Shown here: one piece after another, positions 1 to 6,214 of the stretch | Numbering within the stretch: the first letter of the stretch is position 1 | Layout: the number at the start of each line of letters is the position of its first letter | NCBI GenBank assembly: GCA_041497995.1 | Contig: JBGQHM010000351.1 | Span: forward strand, 1 to 7,169 | Direction: 5' to 3' | Source: DATKMS01 sp041497995 | GTDB taxonomy: Bacteria; Desulfobacterota; Binatia; HRBIN30 | DNA: 7,169 nt | Program-made: the position numbers and the translations under genes | The notes under the pieces: model-generated | Told to the model about the DNA's origin: nothing | Databases searched by the model: none | The model's input: only the letters and a program-made list of their open reading frames with translations

Positions 1-22
1 GTGCATGCGGACGCGGACGGAA

Positions 23-106
23 AGGTTGTTGGTTGTTCGTTGTTAGGGAAGAAAGCGCCCGGGGAGAATGTCCTTCTTCACCTAACAACCTAACAACCAA
101 CAACCT
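23..106. repeat. Long imperfect palindrome built of CCTAACAACC-type units, inside the cyclase domain
   Basis: Positions 23-53 and 74-106 are near-perfect reverse complements: 15 continuous pairs (23-37 with 92-106), one mismatch at 38/90 with base 91 bulged, 9 pairs (39-47 with 81-89), a bulge at 80, and 6 pairs (48-53 with 74-79). The loop is 54-73. The right arm is also a direct repeat, with CCTAACAACC at 81-90, 89-98 and 104-113. In the cyclase frame the stretch is open and reads as low-complexity VVRLLVVRLLG, later TTNNQQ, between the DDPERAVRAGLAIVE helix and FRPRPHA. Family members usually carry a short variable linker here before the next strand. The paired segment is 84 bases, a multiple of three. 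It looks inserted rather than native, but there is no second copy in the window to prove mobility. Confidence 0.7.
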
Positions 107-366
107 AACAACCTCAACAATCGCGAGACCAGCCCGCACCGCACGCTCGGGGTCGTCCTCCCGTGCAACGGGCCAGCCGAAGTAGATGAGCAGCCCGTCG
201 CCGAGGTTCTTGGCGACGTGGCCGCCGAACTTTTCGACGGCCTCGGTTGCGGCCCGTTGGTAACGCGAAATGACGTCGCGCCACTCCTCGGCATCGAGCT
301 GCTGCGACAGCGGGGTCGAGCCGACCAGTTCGCAGAACAGCACTGTCAGCTGGCGGCGCTCGCCTT

Positions 367-414
367 GGGGATGGGTGTCGGGTGTGAGGTGTCAGCACCC
401 GACACCCGATCCCC
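367..414. repeat. 18-bp stem palindrome at the zinc-ribbon/cyclase junction
   Basis: Positions 367-384 (GGGGATGGGTGTCGGGTG) pair with 396-407 plus 409-414. This gives 18 Watson-Crick pairs with a single bulged base at 408 and an 11-base loop (385-395). The element sits exactly between the last CxxC pair of the zinc ribbon and the first cyclase strand, where the reading frame changes. The ribbon frame is open through it, while the cyclase frame has a TGA within it (394-392). The unrelated sequence but similar build to the palindrome at 23-106 suggests the same kind of insertion event in the same gene. Confidence 0.65.
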
Positions 415-577
415 GACCCCCGCACTTCCGCTCCGCACTGGCCGCAGAACTTCGCTTGTGGCTTCAGCTCGTGACCACAGCTCGGACACAGACGGGCCAG
501 TTTCGCGCCGCACGACTCGCAGAAGCGGAGGCCAGCGTCGTTGTGCGCCCGACGGTCACCGCCAGGTGAGACGGCGC

Positions 578-3500
578 CTACACGACCTGCACCTCGCGTT
601 GCTCGAACAAGTGGTCGAGCCACAGCGAGGTGAGTTTCTCCGCTGCTGAGTTCTGACGGAGGCGCTGGTGGAGAAAGTGGAAGTCGACGCAGTCGAGCGG
701 TTGGTCTTGGTTGAAGCAACTGAAGACCAGTGACTCGCGGCCGGTCGCCGGGTCGACGTGGCGCTGCAGGCACTGCGAGCACACTTCCTTGAGCATGCAC
801 TGCATCGGCGAGTTGATCGAGCCGATGGCGACGTGCTGGGCACTCAGCAGGTCGCGCAGCACACCGTGGCGTGCCTCCCGTACCGCGTCCATCATGCGGT
901 CCGAGCCGATGCAGATGAGTCGATCGACGTCCTGTAAGCGGATCGGCGTGTCACCGAGTGCGCCGCGGGCGTAGCGACCCATTGCCTGCACGATGTTACC
1001 GACGACGCTGCGGTCTTGCGGCCGATGTGCGGCAATGGCAGAGCCCTCGTCGACGCTCCATACGACCAGGTCGCACGCGTCTTCGATATAGCGGCGCTTG
1101 AAGAGGTCTCCCGCGTGCTTGTAGCCGGCGAAGTAGATCACGCGGTTGCCGCGTACTTTCATGGCTGCGGCGATCGAGAACAACACGGCGTTGCCCAAAC
1201 CGCCGCCGGCGAGCAATACCGTCTTGAACTCCGGGATCTCCGTGGGTGTACCGGTCGGGCCCATCAGCACGATTTCCTCGCCCGGCTCCAGCATGGCGCA
1301 CAGTCGGGACGAGCCGCCCATCTCCAATACAATGAGCGAGATCAGACCGCGCGCCGGATCGGTCCATGCTCCGGTGAGCGCCAGGCCTTCCATCGTCAAA
1401 CGGATGCCCTCGACCGTGTCGGCGGTGCCTTCGTAGTTCTGCAGGCGATAGAACTGCCCCGGACGAAAGTTCCGCGCCGCCATCGGCGCGCGCACGATGA
1501 CCTCGACGATACGGTCGGCGAGGCGGATCGCGTCCACCACCACGGCGCGCAGCCCTTCCTCGAGGACTTCGGCGAAGCGCACCCAGGCGTTCTCGCGCTC
1601 TGCCTGTTCTTCGAGATCTTGTGCAGCCACGTCGCGCTCGAACAGTCGCAGGATCTCGCGATAGCCGAGCCGCGCCGACGCCATGGCTTTCACGACGTTG
1701 CCGGCGAACACCGGATGCGCGTCGCCGTAAAATGAGATGAAGCGCCCGTGCTTCTCGTACGACGTGAAGAAGCCGGCGCCATTCCCTACCGGCTCGACAT
1801 GGAATGCGCCGTCCGGTCCAGCTGCCGCGCGATGCATCGCGAAGAACGCCTGCTTGTCGTCGAGCACGATGGTGCCCGGATGCTCCCTCTCGTATACCAC
1901 GTTCGGATTCGTACCGGCCGCAACCATCACGGCGCGTGCGGGAAGGTCCACCTTCTCACCGGTGTCTTTCCACTTGCCGTCGACGAGTGCCATGCGCGCG
2001 CACTGCAACGTGCGGACGTGATCGAACTCGTCGAGCAGGCAGGCTGTCGGGTTCATGCACTCAACAAAGCCGATACCTTCTTCGAGCGACTTGATGACCT
2101 CCTCATGATTCAACCGATACGCCGGCGAGTCCTGCAAACGCTTGCGGTAGACGATGGTGACGCCACCCCACGACCGCACCAGGCGCGCGAAGTCCGGTGG
2201 TCGCGCGGCGGCCTGCGCCGCCGCGCGCTCCGCTTGCACCATACGGCCGTGGTCGAGCCACGTATGCACGGTCTGTGTCTCCTCGGCGTCGAGGCCCGCC
2301 CAGATCGCTGCTTCACCAATGCGCCGCTTCAGTCGCTCGTAGCGTTCCAGTTCCTTCTCGACCTGCGTGACATAGTACGCTTGCAGCTCCGTGGCGGTAT
2401 CGATGGCCGTGAGGCCGCCGCCGACCACCACCGCAGGGAGCTCGACCTGCAGGTTGGTGAGCGAGTTGCGGCGATAGGCTCCCTGCCCTTGCAGACCCAT
2501 CAAGAAATCGGACGCCATGCGCACACCGCGCGCCAGGTTGTTCTGCATCGAGACGATGGTCGGTCGGCCGGCGCCTGCGGTGACGGCGATGTGATCGAAT
2601 CCTAAGCTCCATGCATCGTCGATGGTCAGCGTCCCGCCGAACCGCACGCCGTCGAGCAGGCGGAACTTCTTGCGCCGCATGAGCAGGATATAGTTGATGT
2701 CGAGAAAATTCTTGTCCCAGCGTACCGTGATGCCGTACTCCGCGACACCGCCGAAGCCGAGCGTCGGTCGTTCGGAGAGCGGGCCGACGACCTCCGTCAC
2801 GTCGCGGATCGGGCGCGGGACGCGTCGCTTGGCGCCGCGCAGCGATGGTGCGAGCGGCTCGACCTTGAGCCCCTCGATGCCGACGACGCCGAAGCCTTCA
2901 TTGAGCAGGTGCTGCGCCAGCGTGTAGCCCGCGGGTCCCATGCCGACGACCAGGACGTTCTTGCCGTTGTATCGCAACGGATAAGGACGGCGCGCATTGA
3001 GCGGATTCCAACGCGCCAGCAACGAGACGATCTCAAACCCGTACGGCAAGTGCAGAACGTCGGTGAGGATGCCCGTTTCGATTTGCGGGATGTTCACCGG
3101 ATCCTGTTTCTGGAAGATGCATGACTTCATACAGTCGTTGCAGATGCGGTGTCCGGTGCCGGCCACCATCGGGTTGTCGATCATGATGACCGCCAGCGCC
3201 CCGACCGGATGGCCGTCCCGGTACAACTGGATCATCTCCGAGATCTTCTCGTCGAGCGGGCAACCTTCCAGCGTGATGCCGAGCGGGTTCGTCTGTACTG
3301 CCCCGTCTTTGTCATGCAGTCCGGTCGAGCAGGAGTCGCGGCCGCGATCGTGACAGGTCAGGCAGTAGTGTGCTTCACGCAGATTCTCGCGTGGCGTGTA
3401 GCGCGGGTCGGTGAGGTTGAAGCCGTCGCGATGGCGGCGCGTCTCCGGCGGGCCCATGAAGAGCTCGGGGAGATCGCGTCGCGGCCGGATGTGTGGAACG

Positions 3501-4183
3501 AGGTCGTCGAAGTCGACCTTGTGCGGCACATGAAAGCAGGTGAACTGCCGGCGCCGCTGCGCCAGCGCCGGGTGAAAGGCAAGAGCCGTCACCCACGCTT
3601 CAACGGCACTGAGCTGCGCCTTCGCGGTCGCAGCGTGCGTTTGGGCGATGGTGGCTTGGAGTGTCGTGGTGATCACCGCCAGCTCGCGCTCCGGGTCGGC
3701 CGTGAGTGCCGCATCCGGCATCAATGCGTTCACTACTTCGCGGTAGGCGAATTCCAGCTCGACCGGGTCCAGCTGCGCGAGCATGCTCTCCGAGGGCGCA
3801 CTCTTCAGAATCTGCCGTTCGATGAATTGGCGTTTCCACTCAAAGACGACCTGGTCGTTCCGCAGGCGTTCGCAGAGCGCGTGGTAGTCTTCCTCGATGT
3901 GGAACAGCTGTGCGACGAAGGCGCCAACGTGCGGCGCAACGCGCAGCAGCAACTCCGACTCCTCCAACCGGGTGCATCCGACGCCGCTCGCTTCGCGGTA
4001 GCGCTGGAACGCGTCGCCCAGCGCGCTATCAGCATCGCGCAACGTGGTGAGGAAGGCACGATCAAGGGCCTCCAGTCGGCGCACCCGGTTCAAGTCAGCG
4101 TACTTGAAACCGGGAACACCGAGCTGCAGGTTCCACGCGCGCGCTTCTTGGCGGGGGTTCTCCGGTAGATGCGTCAATGCCAT
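578..4183 (-). CDS. Fused GltD/NfnL-like and PyrK/NfnS-like FAD-iron-sulfur NAD(P)H oxidoreductase, 1201 aa
   Basis: A large soluble flavoprotein expected to pass electrons between NAD(P)H, flavins and Fe-S clusters; partners and physiological direction are unknown. Residues 1-265 are mostly helical and I cannot assign them. Residues 270-380 form the GltD-type cluster domain, with cysteines 274, 277, 285, 308, 348, 351 and 355. Residues 408-600 hold two Rossmann motifs, GMGPAG (414-419, FAD) and VVVGGGLTAID (585-595, NAD(P)H); the flavoprotein fold closes at AAGTNPN (755-761). A charged helical insert, about 600-670, interrupts the NAD(P)-binding half. Residues 880-1165 resemble PyrK/NfnS: RPGQF (907-911), LAGGGLGNAV (991-1000) and a C-terminal [2Fe-2S] motif with Cys1129, 1135, 1138 and 1156. 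The ATG start is preceded by GAGGTGA, a strong ribosome-binding site. There are no signal peptide or membrane segments. GltD-like subunits are about 470 aa and PyrK-like about 280 aa, so roughly 400 residues are extra. The fold calls are firm; the reaction is not. Confidence 0.9.
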   Translation of the reverse strand: MALTHLPENPRQEARAWNLQLGVPGFKYADLNRVRRLEALDRAFLTTLRDADSALGDAFQRYREASGVGCTRLEESELLLRVAPHVGAFVAQLFHIEEDYHALCERLRNDQVVFEWKRQFIERQILKSAPSESMLAQLDPVELEFAYREVVNALMPDAALTADPERELAVITTTLQATIAQTHAATAKAQLSAVEAWVTALAFHPALAQRRRQFTCFHVPHKVDFDDLVPHIRPRRDLPELFMGPPETRRHRDGFNLTDPRYTPRENLREAHYCLTCHDRGRDSCSTGLHDKDGAVQTNPLGITLEGCPLDEKISEMIQLYRDGHPVGALAVIMIDNPMVAGTGHRICNDCMKSCIFQKQDPVNIPQIETGILTDVLHLPYGFEIVSLLARWNPLNARRPYPLRYNGKNVLVVGMGPAGYTLAQHLLNEGFGVVGIEGLKVEPLAPSLRGAKRRVPRPIRDVTEVVGPLSERPTLGFGGVAEYGITVRWDKNFLDINYILLMRRKKFRLLDGVRFGGTLTIDDAWSLGFDHIAVTAGAGRPTIVSMQNNLARGVRMASDFLMGLQGQGAYRRNSLTNLQVELPAVVVGGGLTAIDTATELQAYYVTQVEKELERYERLKRRIGEAAIWAGLDAEETQTVHTWLDHGRMVQAERAAAQAAARPPDFARLVRSWGGVTIVYRKRLQDSPAYRLNHEEVIKSLEEGIGFVECMNPTACLLDEFDHVRTLQCARMALVDGKWKDTGEKVDLPARAVMVAAGTNPNVVYEREHPGTIVLDDKQAFFAMHRAAAGPDGAFHVEPVGNGAGFFTSYEKHGRFISFYGDAHPVFAGNVVKAMASARLGYREILRLFERDVAAQDLEEQAERENAWVRFAEVLEEGLRAVVVDAIRLADRIVEVIVRAPMAARNFRPGQFYRLQNYEGTADTVEGIRLTMEGLALTGAWTDPARGLISLIVLEMGGSSRLCAMLEPGEEIVLMGPTGTPTEIPEFKTVLLAGGGLGNAVLFSIAAAMKVRGNRVIYFAGYKHAGDLFKRRYIEDACDLVVWSVDEGSAIAAHRPQDRSVVGNIVQAMGRYARGALGDTPIRLQDVDRLICIGSDRMMDAVREARHGVLRDLLSAQHVAIGSINSPMQCMLKEVCSQCLQRHVDPATGRESLVFSCFNQDQPLDCVDFHFLHQRLRQNSAAEKLTSLWLDHLFEQREVQVV

Positions 4184-4186
4184 CGC

Positions 4187-4193
4187 TCACCTC
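4187..4193 (-). promoter_or_regulatory. Ribosome-binding site of the large oxidoreductase
   Basis: The minus strand reads GAGGTGA here, a seven-base match to the 3' end of 16S rRNA, three bases before the ATG at 4183 (six if counted from the GAGG core). It fixes the start of the 1201-residue protein and suggests efficient translation independent of the upstream gene. Confidence 0.7.
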
Positions 4194-4205
4194 ACCGAGG
4201 CGATG

Positions 4206-4226
4206 GTGCCGCAAACGGGCGGGCAC
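4206..4226. other. Small hairpin in the gap before the oxidoreductase gene
   Basis: Positions 4206-4212 (GTGCCGC) pair with 4219-4226 (GCGGGCAC) with one bulged G, around a 6-base loop. It sits in the 70-base gap between the EthD gene's stop and the oxidoreductase's ribosome-binding site. No T-run follows on either strand, so it is not a standard terminator. It may be an mRNA-processing or stability element, or chance in GC-rich DNA. Confidence 0.2.
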
Positions 4227-4253
4227 TACCAGGGGGGACGGAACGAACCGCCA

Positions 4254-4931
4254 CTACTTCTGCGGATACTCGGCGACGCGATACGCCGCGGTGCGCCCGA
4301 TGAAGCGGGCGATGTCCTCGCGAATGACGCGCTCACCTTCGGGCGAATCGAACATGCCGGTCGCGAGTGCCTGCGCCGACGGAAAGTGGAGCTCTGCGAT
4401 ACCGTCGAACTCTGCGCCGCTGTCGCCAAGTCGTTGGTCCACAACGTTCGTGACGTAGGTGGTCATTCCCGGGTGGTGCTGCAGCGCTAGCGGCACGTGG
4501 CGGCTGAGCCAATGTGCGATGAACTCGGTGTGACTTATCCCCGCACGGCGTACTACAGGGCATATCAGCTTGACGCCGGGTGTACGTGGGCCGAGAGTCG
4601 CTGCCGCCGCGCGCCGCTGGATATGCTCCGTGGTTGCGTATGCGTCGGCGCCGCCCATGAACCCGGCCACGTCACGCTCGATGATCTTCCTACCGGCAGG
4701 GGAATCGTACAGCCGTTCGCGGAAGTCATCGAGGCTGTCGAATGACAGCTCACCGATGCTGTCCAACTCGTCCCAACCCGCCGGTGACTGCTCGACGATG
4801 TTGACCACGTAGCGACGCATGGTCGGATGGTGTTTGAGCGCTATGGGGGCGTGTCCTGAGCGCAACAGCTCGGCGTAGCGATCGTGCGTGATGTCGGGTC
4901 GCCGGCGGCACAGAAAGATGAGCTTGACCAT
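4254..4931 (-). CDS. Tandem EthD-domain protein (duplicated dimeric alpha-beta barrel), 225 aa
   Basis: The protein is an internal duplication. Residues 2-103 and 119-222 share the pattern VKLI...RR...HAPIALKHHP..RRYVVNIVEQ, then a GEL or AEL strand, then DSP.G...I..D...F.G...AY. These are EthD-domain features, a ferredoxin-like fold that normally works as a dimer; here the two halves could form a pseudo-dimer in one chain. The conserved histidines are at 27 and 34-35, and at 145 and 152-153. EthD was first described beside the cytochrome P450 system for ethyl tert-butyl ether breakdown, and relatives are scattered among aromatic and ether catabolism genes, so substrate cannot be inferred. 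Single-domain EthD proteins are about 100-120 aa, so this is double length. It is probably cytoplasmic, with no signal peptide. The ATG at 4931 begins exactly at the first domain; no clear ribosome-binding site precedes it. The upstream acetyltransferase gene ends 45 bases before it, consistent with co-transcription. Confidence 0.85.
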   Translation of the reverse strand: MVKLIFLCRRRPDITHDRYAELLRSGHAPIALKHHPTMRRYVVNIVEQSPAGWDELDSIGELSFDSLDDFRERLYDSPAGRKIIERDVAGFMGGADAYATTEHIQRRAAAATLGPRTPGVKLICPVVRRAGISHTEFIAHWLSRHVPLALQHHPGMTTYVTNVVDQRLGDSGAEFDGIAELHFPSAQALATGMFDSPEGERVIREDIARFIGRTAAYRVAEYPQK

Positions 4932-4976
4932 GGCGGCACCGTGGCGCAGTCGGCGACGTTGATCAAGCCTGGCACG

Positions 4977-5438
4977 TCAGCTGGCCCGCAACGGAAGCCG
5001 CATGCGAACGTCGACATCGTCGCGACCGTACACGACGAACCCCGCTGCGCCGTAGAACCCCATGGCATCGGGCCACTCGGGCTGCGTAGCCACGACCAGT
5101 TCGGACAGCGCGCGCAGCTTCGCGATCTGGATGACCCGCGCCAGAAGAGACTGCGCCACGCCGCGACGGCGGTATGCCCGGCGCACGGACATGCGGACGA
5201 TGCGGCCGTGGTCGGGACCCTCGAAGCGCAGGCAGGCGGTGCCGACCACGTCGCCGTCGAGCTCCGCGACGAGGAACACATGCCCATGTGCGAGATAGCT
5301 GTCCGAGATGCTGCGCAGATCGGGGTTCATGGATTCGTCGATGAACCCGAAGTGTTCACCGAGCCCTTCGAGAACGATCGAGCGGGCGATGTCTTGATCC
5401 GAAGGCGTGAACTCTCGAATGACCATTCGCACAACCAT
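4977..5438 (-). CDS. GNAT-family N-acetyltransferase, 153 aa
   Basis: A probable acetyl-CoA-dependent N-acetyltransferase of unknown acceptor. Counting from the ATG at 5438, the N-terminal strand REFTPSD (8-14) leads into the family's first helices. Strand 4 GRIVRMSV (78-85) is followed by the acetyl-CoA pyrophosphate loop R-x-x-G-x-A at 90-95, and FYGAAGF (128-134) is the usual motif B end with the Tyr that often acts as general acid. Length is normal for a single GNAT domain. The frame stays open upstream into the GST gene, but those 81 residues are basic and unlike GNAT, so they are rejected. The ATG at 5438 shares its first base with the GST stop (TGATG), which favours translational coupling. 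A second ATG at 5426 would give 149 aa and also precedes the fold. Neither has a clear ribosome-binding site, which fits coupling. Confidence 0.85.
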   Translation of the reverse strand: MVVRMVIREFTPSDQDIARSIVLEGLGEHFGFIDESMNPDLRSISDSYLAHGHVFLVAELDGDVVGTACLRFEGPDHGRIVRMSVRRAYRRRGVAQSLLARVIQIAKLRALSELVVATQPEWPDAMGFYGAAGFVVYGRDDVDVRMRLPLRAS

Positions 5439-6118
5439 CAAAACGCGCGCCGGCCGCGCAGCTCTTCGAACGGAATCATGACGTGCTCTTGATACGCTGG
5501 GCGTTCGGCGAGGCGTGCATACCAGGCGCGCACGTTCGGGAGCTCCGGCACCGGCACACCCATCTCGAAGTAGCGGTAGAGCGATGTCCCGGCCGGGATG
5601 TCTCCCATGGTGAACGCAGAACCCGCCAGGAAGGGGCGTGTGGAGAGGTGCGCGTCCAGAATGCGCAGGTGCTGCGCGCACCGATTCATGGCGTCCTCAA
5701 TGGCACGTGTGTCGCGTTCCGCCTTGGGAGTTCTGAAGAAGCCCCAGAACAATGCCATGAAATCGGGCTGGAGTGTCGCGAGCGTCCAGTCCATCCACCG
5801 ATCCGCAAGTGAACGCTGTGCCGGATCCTCGGGCCACAACGAGCCCGGACCGTATGCCGCTGCGAGGTAGCGGATAATCGAGTGCGATTCCCACACGGTC
5901 GACTCCTTGTCGACAATCACCGGGATGCGACCGTGAGGATTCATGGCCAGGAACCCCGGCGCGTCGAGCCCACCGGCCGAGCCGCCGGCGTCGACGTGCT
6001 CATGCGGCAGCCCGAGCTCGCCGATCACCCACATGACCTTCTGCACGTTGAACGCGCTGCGTCTCCCCCAGACCCTGAGCATCTCCAACGCTCGTGCGTT
6101 CGCCGTCTTGACCCACAT
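5438..6118 (-). CDS. Glutathione S-transferase family protein, 226 aa
   Basis: A cytosolic GST expected to conjugate or reduce electrophiles with glutathione. The thioredoxin-like half begins at residue 14: LRVWGRRSAFNVQKV, with Ser21 at the place of the usual catalytic Ser or Tyr, then NPHGRIPVI (60-68) with the cis-proline Pro66, and WESHSI (76-81) whose Glu-Ser binds the glutathione gamma-glutamyl group. The all-helical half covers about 98-215 and includes the N-capping box T-M-G-D (170-173). Length and order are typical. The first twelve residues are outside the fold: the ATG at 6082 (214 aa) would match family start sites better but has GGAG directly against it, too close to serve. I keep the longer form, with the start undecided. 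It is the first gene of the likely GST-GNAT-EthD-oxidoreductase unit. Confidence 0.9.
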   Translation of the reverse strand: MWVKTANARALEMLRVWGRRSAFNVQKVMWVIGELGLPHEHVDAGGSAGGLDAPGFLAMNPHGRIPVIVDKESTVWESHSIIRYLAAAYGPGSLWPEDPAQRSLADRWMDWTLATLQPDFMALFWGFFRTPKAERDTRAIEDAMNRCAQHLRILDAHLSTRPFLAGSAFTMGDIPAGTSLYRYFEMGVPVPELPNVRAWYARLAERPAYQEHVMIPFEELRGRRAF

Positions 6119-6214
6119 CTGGCACCGCCGCCACCAACGCGGATCTCACAGGACCCAAACCGTTCAATTCACCGCCGCGGTTTCGAGTCGATCGAGGAGT
6201 CCAGATACGCCGGG
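6119..6214 (-). other. Gap between the DUF5615 gene and the GST gene
   Basis: This 96-base stretch is the only space where a promoter for the GST gene cluster could lie. TTGAAC on the minus strand (6167-6162) resembles a -35 box but has no convincing -10 box at 16-18 bases. AAACCG (6157-6162) and CGGTTT (6178-6183) form a 6-bp stem with a 15-base loop but no T-run, so a terminator for the upstream pair is not supported. Read-through from the DUF433/DUF5615 pair remains possible. Confidence 0.3.

Larger units (their letters stand above)
1..557 (-). pseudogene. Zinc-ribbon / class III adenylate-guanylate cyclase, 5' part, decayed and cut by the window edge
   Basis: Read on the minus strand, positions about 551-423 encode a zinc ribbon with three CxxC pairs (FCESCG, LCPSCG, FCGQCG); families with this layout usually have four, and the first is absent. 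Positions 361 to about 113 encode the start of a class III nucleotide cyclase: RRQLTVLFCELVGST (first metal position, here Glu instead of the usual Asp, codon 331-329) and LGDGLLIYFG (second metal Asp, codon 199-197), then the usual DDPERAVRAGLA helix. The two parts lie in different frames: the ribbon frame never reaches the cyclase motifs, and the cyclase frame meets TGA at 394-392. No ATG, GTG or TTG in the ribbon frame lies between the upstream gene's stop (578) and the ribbon. Such proteins normally continue into an AAA ATPase and TPR region, which would lie beyond position 1. The identity is clear. Pseudogene status is inferred; a sequencing error in the hairpin-rich linker could explain the frame change but not the missing start. 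Confidence 0.65.

Noticed and set aside
81..113. CRISPR-like array of CCTAACAACC repeats
   Set aside because: The units are only ten bases, overlap or adjoin without unique spacers, and form one arm of a palindrome.
1016..1735. 239-codon plus-strand open frame
   Set aside because: Antisense to the PyrK-like part of the oxidoreductase, whose motifs on the minus strand are unambiguous.
1748..2605. 285-codon plus-strand open frame
   Set aside because: Antisense shadow of the oxidoreductase gene; its translation shows no recognisable motif and is strongly His/Arg-biased.
3149..4168. 339-codon plus-strand open frame
   Set aside because: It lies fully antisense to the oxidoreductase gene, is rich in Arg, Val and Leu without any family pattern, and reflects GC-rich codon bias on the opposite strand.
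5439..5681. N-terminal extension of the acetyltransferase frame
   Set aside because: These 81 codons overlap the GST gene, are basic and low in hydrophobic pattern, and precede a proper ATG at the start of the GNAT fold.
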